Assembly (NCBI GenBank): GCA_905221605.1 | Contig: CAJNDS010002730.1 | Coordinates: 155,001-217,000 of the forward strand | Length of the DNA stretch: 62,000 bases | Source: Symbiodinium natans | Lineage: Eukaryota > Sar > Dinophyceae > Suessiales > Symbiodiniaceae | Direction: 5' to 3' | In this document: one piece after another, positions 47,078 to 59,535 of the stretch | Layout: the number at the start of each line of letters is the position of its first letter | Position numbering within the stretch: the stretch's first letter is position 1 | Notes under the pieces: model-generated | Databases searched by the model: none | What the model saw: the letters and a program-made list of their open reading frames with translations, nothing else | Told to the model about the DNA's origin: nothing | Made by a program: the position numbers and the translations under genes

Positions 47078-48835
47078 TATTTAATTAATTTAATTAATGT
47101 AATTAATTTAATTAATTTAATTAATTTAATTAATTTAATTAATTGAATTAATAGAAATCAACAAATTTCTTTTGCGAATTCAATTAATTTACTTAATTCA
47201 ATTAATTGGATTAATTGAATTAATTGAATTCGAAAAACCTCTTTCGCTAATTCAATTAATTCAATTAATTCAATTAATTGGATTAATTGAATTAATTGAA
47301 TTCGAAAAGCATCTTTCGCTAATTCAATTAATTCAATTAATTCAATTAATTCAATTAATTCAATGTTTTTTTTTTTAAACAAAGATTTTCCCTCTATTGA
47401 ATTAATTCAATTAATTCAATTAATTCAATTAATTCAATTAATTCAATTAATTGGATTAATTGAATTAATTGAATTCGAAAAGCATCTTTCGCTAATTCAA
47501 TTAATTCAATTAATTCAATTAATTTGATTAATTGAATTAATTGAATTCGAAAAGCATCTTTCGCTAATTCAATTAATTCAATTAATTCAATTAATTGAAT
47601 TAATTGAATTAATTGAATTAATTGAAATAATTGAATTAATTGAATTAATTGAATTAATTGAATTAATTGAATTAATTCAATACGCGGGAAATCCGGATTT
47701 CGATTAGGGAACCCCACATAATTGAATTAATTGAATTAATTGAATTCGAAAAACCTCTTTCGCTAATTCAATTAATTCAATTAATTGGATTAATTGGATT
47801 AATTGAATTAATTGAATTCGAAAAGCATCTTTCGCTAATTCAATTAATTCAATTAATTCAATTATCTGTTTTTTTTTTTAAACAAAGATTTTCCCTCTAT
47901 TGAATTAATTCAATTAATTCAATTAATTCAATTAATTCAATTAATTCAATTAATTCAATTAATTGGATTAATTGGATTAATTGAATTAATTGAATTCGAA
48001 AAGCATCTTTCGCTAATTCAATTAATTCAATTAATTCAATTAATTGGATTAATTGAATTAATTGAATTCGAAAATTCAATCTTTTCAATTAATTGAATTA
48101 ATTGAATTAATTGAATTAATTGAATTAATTGAATTAATTGAATTAATTGAATTAATTGAATTAATTCAATACGCGGGAAATCCGGATTTCGATTAGGGAA
48201 CCCCACATAATTGAATTAATTGAATTAATTGAATTCGAAAAACCTCTTTCGCTAATTCAATTAATTCAATTAATTCAATTAATTGGATTAATTGAATTAA
48301 TTGAATTCGTAAGGCATCTTTCGCTAATTCAATTAATTTAAGTAATTCAATTATCTGTTTTTTTTTAACAAAGATTTTCCCTCTATTGAATTAATTCAAT
48401 TAATTTAATTAATTCAATTAATTCAATCAATTCAATTAATTCAATTAATTCAATTAATTGGATTAATTGAATTAATTGAATTCGAAAAGCATCTTTCGCT
48501 AATCTTTCGCTAATTCAATTAATTCAATTAATTGGATTAATTGAATTAATTGAATTCGAAAAGCATCTTTCGCTAATTCAATTAATTCAATTAATTGAAT
48601 TAATTGAATTAATTGAATTAATTGAATTAATTGAATTAATTGAATTAATTGAATTAATTCAATACGCGGGAAATCCGGATCTCGATTAGGGAACCCCACA
48701 TAATTGAATTAATTGAATTAATTGAATTAATTGAATTCGAAAAACCTCTTTCGCTAATTCAATTAATTCAATTAATTCAATTAATTGGATTAATTGAATT
48801 AATCGAATTAGTTAGATTAATTAAATTAATTAAAG
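47078..48835. repeat. AATTAATTCAATTAATTGAA satellite with ~490-bp higher-order unit
   Basis: The base unit is AATTAATTCA/AATTAATTGA. Markers TACGCGGGAAATCCGGATTT at 47681, 48170 and 48663, and TTAAACAAAGATTTTCCCTC near 47376, 47878 and 48366, show a ~490-bp higher-order period. Strand-symmetric, so it folds on itself. The Ile/Glu/Leu/Gln ORFs are artefacts. Confidence 0.95.
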
Positions 48836-48839
48836 TGTC

Positions 48840-49224
48840 CATAATCTGAGTTATCATAATTATGATAACTTTAGGTTCCCAAACCTGAGTTATCATGATT
48901 ATGATAACTTTAGGTTCCCAAACCTGAGTCATCATAATTATGATAGCTTTAAGGTCCCCAGTCTGAGTTATCATGATTATGATAACCTTAGGTTCCCAAG
49001 CCTGAGTTATCATAATTATGATAACTTTAGGTTCCCAAACCTGAGTTATCATAATTATGATAACCTTAGGTTCCCAAACCTGAGTTATCATAATTATGAT
49101 AACTTTAGGTTCCCAAACCTGAGTTATCATAATTATGATAACTTTAGAGTCACCAACTGGAGTTATCATAATTATGATAACTCCTTAGGGTCCCACCCCT
49201 GAGTTATCATAATTATGATAACTT
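48840..49224. repeat. 39-bp tandem repeat, ten units, each with a 20-bp palindrome
   Basis: GTTATCATAATTATGATAAC (perfect palindrome) starts at 48850, 48889, 48928, 48967, 49006, 49045, 49084, 49123, 49162 and 49203. The spacer is TTTAGGTTCCCAAACCTGA. Paired changes (CATGATTATG) occur in single units. 39 is a multiple of 3, which explains the 130-codon repetitive ORF on the - strand. Confidence 0.97.
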
Positions 49225-49384
49225 TTAATTCGCAGCTTCACCTTAAGAGAGAGGCGCGCGAATAGGGGGGTGTAATATCAAGCGATTGTGTGCTACAATA
49301 TGGAGTAGAGGAAGTGTGCAGGTAGGTGTGCGGGACGATGAAATAAGACTAGTGAGTAGAATGATGAAGCGTTGAGCTCCGAAA

Positions 49385-52065
49385 TCTTAAGGACCATGGC
49401 TTGTGATTTGAATCCTTGCAGCAAAAAAAGAGCTTAAAAACTTAAGGACCAAAGCTTGCGGTTTAACTATTCTGGGCAAAAACTGGACCCCAAATCATAG
49501 GGACCAGGGCTTGCGATTTGACCTTTTGGAGCAAAAACTGGGCCCAAAATCTTAGGGACCAGGGCTTGCGATGCTACTCTTTGGAGTAAAAAACTCGCCC
49601 AAAATCTTCAGGACCAGGGCTTGCGATTTGACTCTTTGGAGCAAAAACTGTGCCCCAAATCTTAGGGACCAGGGCTCGATTTGGCCAAATTTTGCCGGGC
49701 AGCCTGCGGGCAAAATTTGGCCAAATCGGGCTGCTCTTCGTATGCCATGAGAAATGCGCGGCTCGATTTGGCCAAATTTTGCCCGGAGGCTGCCCGGCAA
49801 AATTTGGCCAAATCGAGCCGCGCATTTCTCAGCGCGTACGACGAGCAGCCCGATTTGGCCAAATTTTGCCCGCAGACTTCCCGGCAAAATTTGGCCAAAT
49901 CGAGCCGCGATAGTTTAAATAATTTCGGGCCTCCAGAAAGGCGCGGCTCGATTTGGCCAGATTTTGCCGGGCAGTCTGCGGGCAAAATTTGGCCAAATCG
50001 GGCTGCTCGTCGAACGCGATGAGAAATGCGCGGCTCGATTTGGCCAAATTTTGCCGGGCAGCCTCCGGGCAAAATTTGGCCAAATCGAGCCGCGCCTTTC
50101 TGAAGGCCCGAGATTTTTAAACTATCGCGGCTCGATTTGGCCAAATTTTGCCGGGCAGCTTCCGGGCAAAATTTGGCCACTCTTTGGAGCAAAAAATGCG
50201 CCCAAAATCTTAAGGACCAGGGCTTGCGATTTGACTCTTTGGAGCAAAAACTAGGCCCCAAATTGTTAGGGACCAGGGCTTGCGATTTAACTCTTTGGAG
50301 CAAAAATTAGACCCAAAATCTTAAGGACCAGGGCTTGCGATTTGACTCTTTGGAGCAAAAACTAGGCCCCAAATTGTTAGGGACCAGGGCTTGCGATTTA
50401 ACTCTTTGGAGCAAAAATTAGACCCAAAATCTTAAGGACCAGGGCTTGCGATTTAACTCTTTTGGGCAAAACATGAACCCAAACTCTCATGGACCAGGGC
50501 TTGCGATTTGACTCTTTTAAGCAAAACATGAACCCAAACTCTCAGGGACCAGGGCTTGCGATTTGACATTTTGGAGCAAAAACTGGTCCCAAAATCTTAG
50601 GGACCAGGGCTTGCGATGCTACTTTTTGGAGCAAAAAATGCGCCCAAAATCTTAAGGACCAGGGCTTGCGATTTGACTCTTTGGAGCAAAAACTAGGCCC
50701 CAAATTGTTAGGGACCAGGGCTTGCGATTTAACTCTTTGGAGCAAAAATTAAACCCAAAATCTTAAGGACCAGGGCTTGCGATTTAACTCTTTTGGGCAA
50801 AACATGAACCCAAACTCTCATGGACCAGGGCTTGCGATTTGACTCTTTTAAGCAAAACATGAACCCAAACTCTCAGGGACCAGGGCTTGCGATTTGACAT
50901 TTTGGAGCAAAAACTGGTCCCAAAATCTTAGGGACCAGGGCTTGCGATGCTACTTTTTGGAGCAAAAAATGCGCCCAAAATCTTAAGGACCAGGGCTTGC
51001 GATTTGACTCTTTGGAGCAAAAACTAGGCCCCAAATTGTTAGGGACCAGGGCTTGCGATTTAACAAAAATTAGACCCAAAATCTTAAGGACCAGGGCTTG
51101 CGATTTAACTCTTTTGGGCAAAACATGAACCCAAACTCTCATGGACCAGGGCTTGCGATTTGACTCTTTTAAGCAAAACATGAACCCAAACTCTCAGGGA
51201 CCAGGGCTTGCGATGCTACTTTTTGGAGCAAAAAATGCGCCCAAAATCTTAAGGACCAGGGCTTGCGATTTGACATTTTGGAGCAAAAACTAGGCCCCAA
51301 ATTGTTAGGGACCAGGGCTTGCGATTTAACTCTTTGGAGCAAAAATTAGACCCAAAATCTTAAGGACCAGGGCTTGCGATTTAACTCTTTTGGGCAAAAC
51401 ATGAACCCAAACTCTCATGGACCAGGGCTTGCGATTTGACTCTTTTAAGCAAAACATGAACCCAAACTCTCAGGGACCAGGGCTTGCGATTTGACATTTT
51501 AGAGCAAAAACTGGTCCCAAAATCTTAGGGACCAGGGCTTGCGATGCTACTTTTTGGAGCAAAAAATGCGCCCAAAATCTTAAGGACCAGGGCTTGCGAT
51601 TTGACTCTTTGGAGCAAAAACTAGGCCCCAAATTGTTAGGGACCAGGGCTTGCGATTTAACTCTTTGGAGCAAAAATTACACCCAAAATCTTAAGGACCA
51701 GGGCTTGCGATTTAACTCTTTTGGGCAAAACATGAACCCAAACTCTCATGGACCAGGGCTTGCGATTTGACTCTTTTAAGCAAAACATGAACCCAAACTC
51801 TCAGGGACCAGGGCTTGCGATTCGACATTTTGGAGCAAAAACTGGTCCCAAAATCTTAGGGACCAGGGCTTGCGATGCTACTCTTTGGAGCAAAAAATGC
51901 GCCCAAAATCTTAAGGACCAGGGCTTGCGATTTGACTCTTTGGAGCAAAACTGGGCCCCAAATCTTAGGGACCAGGGCTTGCGATTTGACTCTTTGGAGC
52001 AAAAATTAGACCCAAAATCTTAAGGACCAGGGCTTGCGATTTAACTCTTTTGGGCTGCTTGCGAT
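49385..52065. repeat. ~55-bp satellite with ~334-bp higher-order repeat
   Basis: The monomer GGGACCAGGGCTTGCGATTT ... TTGGAGCAAAAA ... CCCAAAATCTTA is repeated ~40 times. GCGATGCTACTTTTTGGAGC marks the higher-order unit near 50609, 50946, 51212, 51543 and 51877 (variant), i.e. spacings of ~334 bp and one shortened copy of ~266. Confidence 0.95.
49672..50178. repeat. Array of six long hairpins inserted in the 55-bp satellite
   Basis: GCTCGATTTGGCCAAATTTT-GCC and its complement GGC-AAAATTTGGCCAAATCGRGC alternate six times around a ~12-bp GGCAGCCTGCGGG loop. Unlike the surrounding monomers. All long ORFs here are antisense or shifted copies of one another. Confidence 0.93.
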
Positions 52066-52625
52066 TTGTCATTTTGAGAGCTCAGTTTTCCACAAACATA
52101 AGGGGGACACTGCTTGCGATTTGCCAGTTTGGGCGCTCAGTTTTCCAAAAACTTAGGGGGGACACTGCTTGCGATTTATCATTTTGGAAGCTCAGTTCTC
52201 CAAAAACTTAGGGGGGGCACTGCTTGCGATTTGTCATTTTGAAAGCTCAGTTTTCCACAAACTTAAGGGGGACACTGCTTGCGATTTGTCATTTTGGGCG
52301 CTCAGTTTTCCAAAAACTTAGGGGGGACACTGCTTGCGATTTGTCATTTTGAGAGCTCAGTTTTCCACAAACGTAAGGGGGACACTGCTTGCGATTTGCC
52401 AGTTTGGGCGCTCAGTTTTCCAAAAACTTAGGGGGGACACTGCTTGCGATTTGTCATTTTGAGAGCTCAGTTTTCCACAAACTTAAGGGGGACACTGCTT
52501 GCGATTTGTCATTTTGGGCGCTCAGTTTTCCAAAAACTTAGGGGGGACACTGCTTGCGATTTGTCATTTTGAGAGCCCAAGCTTAAGGGGGACACTGCTT
52601 GCGATTTGTCATTTTGGAAGCTCAG
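52050..52625. repeat. ~61-bp tandem repeat
   Basis: GGGGGACACTGCTTGCGATT, TGTCATTTTGRGAGCTCAGT and TTTCCACAAACTTA recur about nine times. Shares TGCTTGCGATTTG with the 55-bp satellite, so the two are related. Confidence 0.93.
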
Positions 52626-52626
52626 C

Positions 52627-52940
52627 AAGGCGGTTCAACAGTACCAAATCTTCTTTGAGGTTGTCTCTGAAAATTTGGTACTGTTGAACCGCCCTGTTTC
52701 CTTTAAAACAAGGTGGTTCAACAATACCAAATTTTCTTGCAGGTTGTCTCAGAAAATTTGGTACTGTTGAACCGCCCTGTTTCCTTTAAAACAAGGCGGT
52801 TCAACAGTGCCAAAATTTTATTAGAGGTTGTCTCTGAAAATTTGGTACTGTTGAACCGCCCTGTTTCCTTTAAAACAAGGCAGTTCAACGGTACCAAATA
52901 TTCTTAGAGGTTGTCTTTGAAAATGTTGGTACTGTTGTAC
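52627..52940. repeat. ~82-bp tandem hairpin repeat, four units
   Basis: AAGGCGGTTCAACAGTACCAA and TTGGTACTGTTGAACCGCCC are inverted arms within each unit, joined by CTTTGAGGTTGTCTCTGAAAA and separated by TGTTTCCTTTAAAACA. Confidence 0.93.
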
Positions 52941-53150
52941 CTATCAACTTTATCAATTTTACTTCATGCAATTTGATAAACTTGATAAAATTAATAAAAA
53001 ATTGGTAAAGACTTACCAATTTTATCATTCTTACAATTTTATCAATGTTAATGTTTTCTGGAACCCTACAAATAAAAAAACTTACCAGTTTTGTTAATTT
53101 TATAGATTTTACCTTTAAAGTAAAACTGAGAAACAAAAATAAGATTGATA

Positions 53151-53613
53151 CGAAGACGCACCACTAAGCAAAACATCACATAACCAAATAATAAAAAAAC
53201 TGACTATTTTTATCAATTTTAATGCTTTCTGGGACTCCGTAAAATCAGAATCTATGAGGTATATTAATTTATCATGTGCATCAATATTAAATTGAAAATA
53301 AAACCGGAAAATAGTCATATACGATTATATATATATATATTTTTAGTTTATTAGTTTTTCACCAATTTCATTTCAAATGATCTTTTTGAAAAAACCCGCA
53401 CAAAAGAAAACGAAAAGTTTAACAGTTTCACAAATGCAGAGTACATATATATTTATTTACATACAATATGAGTACAGAGTCGTAACCAGAGTATTGTTGC
53501 TTTGCTTAGTGGTGCGTCTTTGCTCCATATGTGCTTGTTTTGCTTGCTGCTATGTCTTCGCTTACCATATGCCTGTTTGGTTATGTGATGTTTTGCTTAG
53601 TGGCGCGTCTTCG
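53151..53613. repeat. 36-bp inverted repeat and CGTCTTCGCT tandem repeats
   Basis: 53151-53186 is the reverse complement of 53578-53613 with one mismatch (TGGTTATGTGATGTTTTGCT...). On the right arm side TTGGTGCGTCTTCGCT-like ~60-bp units repeat to 53735. Confidence 0.88.
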
Positions 53614-53746
53614 TTCTAGATGCGCTTGTCTTGCTTATTGGTGCGTCTTCGCTTCCTACATGTTCTATATGCAGCTGTTATACTTATTGGTGCGTCTTCA
53701 CATACTATGTGCGGATGTTTTGCATAGTGGTGCATTAAACCCTATC

Positions 53747-54060
53747 TTCAGCTCCTTGCAACCTCCGTTTTTGGACATGTTCAATTTTTCCTGGTTTTTA
53801 GTGATGTTCACCAATACCAAGCCTTAAAACGTTCAAACCAACACTTTAAACACTGATCCCTAAACCCGAAATCTTAAACCCTAAGCCTTATAAACCCTTA
53901 GCCTGTCTTCAACTCCTTACAACCTCCGTTTTTGGACATGTCCCATCTTGGTCTGGTTTTTATTGGTTTTCGCCTATACAAAACCCAGAACTTTCAAACC
54001 AACACTGCCGTTTTTGGACATGTCCGTTTTCCCTTGTTTTTTCTGATTTTCATCTATAGG
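53747..54060. repeat. ~165-bp tandem repeat, about 2.3 units
   Basis: CTCCTTRCAACCTCCGTTTTT and TTTTTGGACATGT recur near 53752, 53915 and 54007. Confidence 0.85.
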
Positions 54061-54289
54061 TTTTAATAGTTATTTGATAATAATAGCGTTCATACTGATA
54101 TTTATAGGAACCCCATTAATTTTAGATAGAATCATATCAAGACTAATAGGATTCTTTTCATGTGTTTTTTGATTAATTGTAGTAAGATTCATATTCATAT
54201 TCATGTTAACAGAATTCTTCTTAATCTTAATAACATTAACATTAAGATGAACAGGATTCCTATTGAAAAAATACTCCTATTAGATTGAA

Positions 54290-57063
54290 CTCTCATTTCC
54301 TGCAAAATGCATTCCTGCAAAAAGATAGAGAAGGGTTTCTCATGACCTATTGCGAGATAGAGAGAAGCTCTTTCATGTAAGAGGTAGGAAATGGCAGAGC
54401 TGAGAGCTCCTCCTACCTAGTGACAGGAAATGAAAAACACACAGAACTTCCATCCGTTTTATGAATGAGTTCCTTTATCTCTGAATAGGAGATGAATGAG
54501 CTCCTCTATCTTCTCAAAGGAAATGCAAGAATGGAAGCGAACGAAGTCCGCTATCTTTTAATGCGTAATGAGAGAGCTGCCCTATTCCCTAGAAAGAGTG
54601 AGAGAGGGGAGCCCTCCCATGACCTATTTAGGAGACAGAAGAGATATAAAAGCTTGTTCACTGCGCATTTAGAAGCGGAAGTGAAAGAGAAAGCAAGGGC
54701 ACTCCGTCACTTCTTACAAAGAGATAGAAGAGCTTTCGGATGACCTCTTAAAAGATAGAAGAAACTCTTTCAAGCAAACGATTGAGATTGACGAGCTGTG
54801 TCATGTCCCATGTAAGGGATAGAGAAAGTCCTTCAAAACTTTGTTTAGGGCAAAGGAGAGATCTCAAGCAAAAAGGTAGAAGAGCTCTGTCATTTCCTAT
54901 AAGAGATAAACGGCTTCTTAGTACCAGTGCATTCTTCGATTTCTGAGTAGGAGATGAAAGAGCTCCTCTATCTTCTCATAGGAAACAAAAGAAGTCCTGT
55001 ATAGGAAACGAAAAGGCCCTTTGATAAACAAAAACAAAAGGATGGAAATGAATTGATGTCATCCATCTTGTTAATCATCATGAGAGATGGGTCATGAAAG
55101 AGCTCCTCTTTTGTTTGGAAATGAACTAGTTTTTTTTGAGTGAAGGATCTCTCTTTCGAATAAATGAGATATCTCTTCTATGTCCCTCTGTCTCGTAATG
55201 GGAAATGAAAGAGTCCTCCCCCCCTCCCCGTCTCCTCTAACTTCTCATAGAAAATGGTAAAAATAGAAATGGACGATGCCCTGTATCTTTTCACGCAGCA
55301 TATGAGAGAGCTCCCCTCTCTCTCTCTCTCCTAATGGGACATGCAAGTCCTCCTGTATTTTGTTTTCAATGACAGATCTCTCTCTCTCGAGGAAATGAGA
55401 TGCTCTATATCTCTTTCTCGGAAACATTTCTTCAAGTAGGAGAAAGGCTCCTCTCATGTAAAAGATAGAGATTGATGAGTTGCGGCATGTCCCATTTAAG
55501 GGATAGAGAAAGTCCTGCAAAACTGTTAGTTAGAGTAAAAGAAGAGATCTCAAGTAGAAAAGGTAGAAGAGCTGTGTCATTTCCTATGAAGAGATAAACG
55601 GCTTCTCTGATGACCTCTTCATTGATAGAGAAGCTATTTCTGAAAACTCGACATAGTAGAGAACTCTCTCTCTCTCTCTCTCCCATGTCCTGCAAAAAGT
55701 TAGAGGAGGTCTCTCACGACGTATTGCGAGATAGAGAGGCTCTTTCATGTACCAGATAGGAAACGGTAGAGCTGAGGATTCCTCTACCTATTGACGACAT
55801 ATGAAAAAGATAGGACATCAGAGAGCTCTTTTGAACTCTTACGCATTACCAATGTACTCTTCTATCTCTGAGTAGGAGATGAAAGAGCTCCTCTAATCTT
55901 CTCATAGAAACAAAAGAAGTCCTGTATAGGAAACGAAAAGACCCTTTGATAAACCAACAAAAGAACGGACATGAATCGATGTCATCCATCTTGTTAATCA
56001 TAATGAGAGATGGGACATGAAAGAACTCCTCTTTTGTTTGGAAATGGACTAGTTTTTTTTCTGAGTGGAGGATCTCTCTTTCGCTTATATCTTTTCTATG
56101 TCCCTCTGTGTCGTGTTTGGAAATGAGAGAGCCCTCCCCCCCCTCCCCTCTATCTTCCCACAGAGAATGGAAATGAACCATGTCCTCTTTCTTTTAATGC
56201 AGAATGCGAGAGCTCCTCTCTCTCTCTCTCCTATTGGGACATGCAAGTCCTCCTGTATTTTGTTTTCAATGAAAGATCTCTCTCTCTCTCTCTCTCTCTC
56301 GAGGGGAAATGAGGAGAGGCAAGGGCGGTCTCTCATTTCCTACAAAGAGAGGGGCTTTCAGATGACCTATTAAAAGATAGAAGAAGTTCTCTCACGTAGA
56401 AGATGGAAATTGATGAGTTGTGTCCTGTCCCATTTCAGGGATAGAGAAAGTCCTGCAAAACTGTTAGTTAGAGCAAAGGAGAGATCTCAAGTAGAAAAGG
56501 TAGAAGAGCTGTGTCATCTCCTATGAAGAGATAAACGGCTTCTCTGCTGGCTTCTTCATTGATATAGAAGCTATTTCTGAAAACTCGACGTAGTGACGTA
56601 GTAGAGAACTCTCTCTCTCTCTCTCTCTCTCATTTCCTATTGACGACATATGAAAAAGATAGGACATCAGAGAGCTCTTTTGATTTCTTATGCATTACCA
56701 ATGTACTCTTCTATCTCTGAGTAGGAGATGAAAGAGCTCCTCTAATCTTCTCATAGAAACAAAAGAAGTCCTGTATAGGAAACGAAAAGACCCTTTGATA
56801 AACCAACAAAAGAACGGACATGAATCGATGTCATCCATCTTGTTAATCATAATGAGAGATGGGACATGAAAGAACTCCTCTTTTGTTTGGAAATGGACTA
56901 GTTTTTTTCTGAGTGGAGGATCTCTCTTTCGCTTATATCTTTTCTATGTCCCTCTGTGTCGTGTTTGGAAATGAGAGAGCCCTCCCCCCCCTCCCCTCTA
57001 TCTTCTCATAGAGAATGGAAATGAACCATGTCCTCTTTCTTTTAATGCAGAATGCGAGAGCTC

Positions 57064-57160
<97 letters not shown>

Positions 57161-57625
57161 TGGGACATGCAAGTCCTCCTGTATTTTGTTTTCAATGAAA
57201 GATCTCTCTCTCTCTCTCTCTCTCGAGGGGAAATGAGGAGAGGCAAGGGCGGTCTCTCATTTCCTACAAAGAGAGGGGCTTTCAGATGACCTATTAAAAG
57301 ATAGAAGAAGTTCTCTCACGTAGAAGATGGAAATTGATGTGTTGTGTCCTGTCCCATTTCAGGGATAGAGAAAGTCCTGCAAAACTGTTAGTTAGAGTAA
57401 AGGAGAGACCTCAAGTAGAAAGGTAGAAGAGCTGTGTCATCTCCTATGAAGAGATAAACGGCTTCTCTGATGGCTTCTTCATTGATAGAGAAGCTATTTC
57501 TGAAAACTCGACATAGTAGAGAACTCTCTCTCATTTCCTGCGAAAAGCTAGAGGAGGTCTCTCACGACGTATTGCGAGATAGAGAAGCTCTTTCATGTAC
57601 CAGATAGGAAACGGTAGAGCTGTGA
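54290..57625. repeat. ~0.85-0.9-kb tandem repeat, 3.5 units, with TC microsatellites
   Basis: TTGACGACATATGAAAAAGATAGG at 55791 and 56640 gives an 849-bp period. A more diverged unit starts near 54930. Partial units at both ends share GAGGTCTCTCACGACGTATT. A long (TC)n at 57063-57156 is nearly absent from the other units. Leu/Ser/Arg-rich ORFs repeat with the unit and are not genes. Confidence 0.93.
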
Positions 57626-57649
57626 GCCGCCCTCAACCCTACATCCTCA

Positions 57650-58460
57650 ACTTTATATATACCCTAAGTTCATTCTTTTCAGGGTTTAGTTTAGGATTTG
57701 TGGTTTAGGATTTACGGGTTTTAGGGTTTGGGGCTTCGATTCAGTGAACAGTTATCTCAATCAATGAGGAAGTCCGTAACCTCTAGCGTGTGTGTTGTTG
57801 CTTAGGAACAAATATAAATGAAGCATTTTGCTTTGTTTTTTAAATACGACACATGCAAACTAAGCAAAAAGAACCCTAAAGGTATCAGCCACATATATAT
57901 ATATTCATTTGTTTATACAGTTGTACATAAGAGGAACCCCTGAACCGCCCCCAAGGCCCCTAGACCTTCAGCCGGCCCTAACCGGCTCCAATGTAGAAGT
58001 TGACAAGCTCCTGCCTCTGAACTCACTAGGCTTCGGGGTGCACCTGGCATGGATGATAAGCATTTCTGGGCATCTTTGGCCGGTACATTGACTACGCTGC
58101 GTTGCTGTGCACGGGGTAGGTTCTTTTCCAGCATCGACCAGTTGACTAAGTCTACTTGGAATGGAGCGGCATTACACCAGATAACCCTACATCTCATACA
58201 CCCAAATCCTACACCCTAAGCCCGAGACCCTAAACCCCTGAGCCCCGAATTGCTGCACCCCAAGTTCGCAAAGTGAAACGGCGCTGCCACCGGAAAATCC
58301 CTCCTACAAGGCCCAATCCCCGCAGGTGACCATTGGCTCCTCTGACGGCAACAACGTGCGCATGAGCCGCGCAGCTGCACACCCCCAGCCTTCACATCCC
58401 TCTGTACGCCTACAGGGGCCTACACGGCACTCTGAGGACACACTCTGAGGAGGTTGAGGG
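57650..58460. other. Non-satellite DNA, no supported gene
   Basis: Degenerate telomeric words at 57680-57730 and a (TA)n near 57893. A 94-codon - strand ORF (57913-58197, ...RAQQRSVVNVPAKDAQKCLS...) and a 60-codon + ORF overlap. Either could contain an exon, but I see no junction or domain. Confidence 0.4.
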
Positions 58461-58757
58461 CTTCGATATGTCGTTCCGACGGGGGGCTTCAGAGCATGTT
58501 TTCACGCGGCGAGGGTTTGCCCTTATCACATTAGGGGGGGGGCAAGTTGGCGAGACTGGGCCACGAGAGTGGAATACGCAGGCCGAGGGGTCCCTCGATA
58601 GGTGGTTCTACACTTCTACACTTAACCGCCACGAATCATCTCTTCTTCGAACTTTGAGGACCATCCAGTAGCGTCTGCCACCCTTTATCCTCGAAGCGTC
58701 GCTTGATGGTGCTTGCAGGTGGCCTTGGTATGAAGCCTCGACACTGCCGCATCTGCA

Positions 58758-59009
58758 ATGAAGGCGGGCAGCGGCGAGCTGACAGAGTCTGTGACCCAGA
58801 GCCTCAAGAAAATGAACCTTGAGCGCAATCAAGCAGGCTTTAGCATGCAGCTTAGAAGTGGAGGGTTTGCAAAGGAGGTAGAGCATGATAACAAAAAAAA
58901 CCCAAGCAGCGGCCGATGCAGGCAACCGGAAGCTGGTTCTTCATCCGATGGCCGGCGAGGAGAAGGACCGGGCCGCTTTGCAGGAGTGAGGCGGGTTAAA
59001 GGTATTTTA
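58758..59009 (+). CDS. Candidate exon ending at a family-2 element
   Basis: ATG 58758 opens MKAGSGELTESVTQSLKKMN then LERNQAGFSMQLRSGGFAKE, hydrophilic and helical-looking. The frame stays open to the TIR element at 59010. Start and end uncertain. Could be an early exon of the + strand gene reaching 61.2 kb. Confidence 0.35.
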
Positions 59010-59123
59010 CTTGGTAGCCCAGCGGTGCCCTTTTTACCCTTTTTTGCAGTTCAAGGTTGTCTTCCAAAGTCGCCAACCCCAAAAAGGGCACCGTTATTGT
59101 AACATGGTTACTGGGCTACCGAG
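59010..59123 (+). mobile_element. Family-2 TIR element without telomeric insert
   Basis: CTTGGTAGCCCAGCGGTGCC ... ATGGTTACTGGGCTACCGAG, 114 bp. Flanks TTTA/TTTC. A clean copy to compare with TTLL introns 10, 21 and 22. Confidence 0.88.
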
Positions 59124-59250
59124 TTTCTGCTCTTGTCAGCTGCAGTCTCATGATACCCATTTCAAGTACGCGTATGGTTGTTTTGGGCCTGTTCTTGGCG
59201 CTGGAGCTGCGTTTCTGGCAGGTGCTTTGTTGCTTCTTGGCCTTTGCTAG
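59124..59250 (+). CDS. Weak candidate exon, Gly/Ala-rich hydrophobic
   Basis: One frame reads SHDTHFKYAYGCFGPVLGAG then AAFLAGALLLLGLC-stop, a possible membrane segment. Other frames are also open. Confidence 0.22.
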
Positions 59251-59324
59251 GACAAGCTTGAGTTAGGGTTCACGGCTCTTGCTTGAAGGGCTGTAAGACC
59301 CAACCAAGCCTAGCGCCTGCCAAT

Positions 59325-59413
59325 ACCCTAAACCCCAAACCCTAAACCCTAAGCCCTAAACCCTAAACCCTAAGCCCTAAACCCTAAGCCCTAAACCCTA
59401 AACCCTAAACCTA
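59325..59413. repeat. Telomeric array (CCCTAAA/CCCTAAG)n
   Basis: About 12 units. Confidence 0.93.
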
Positions 59414-59535
59414 GTCATTCCTTAGCCTTATCCCTACGAGGCCTGAAGCGTCAACGCCAAAGTGGGAGTCGACGCTGAACTTTTTTTAAAGCCCACACCG
59501 CGAGACTTCAACTCCCCGAAAGAACCCAAGCGCCT

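Noticed and set aside
47158-48699. Ile/Leu/Gln/Glu repeat proteins
   Set aside because: The AATTAATTCA satellite is open in many frames on both strands.
48777-49169. 130-codon repeat protein (MITQVWEPKVIII units)
   Set aside because: The 39-bp tandem repeat is a multiple of three, so the frame stays open by periodicity alone.
48850-49224. CRISPR-like array
   Set aside because: Spacers are nearly identical to each other rather than unique, and the genome is eukaryotic.
49552-50303. Repeat ORFs up to 213 codons (AKFGQIEPR-type)
   Set aside because: Same peptide on both strands, because the DNA is palindromic; no gene.
54492-57236. ORFs of 73-111 codons, including Glu/Arg repeats
   Set aside because: Repeat with the ~0.85-kb tandem unit and its TC microsatellite.
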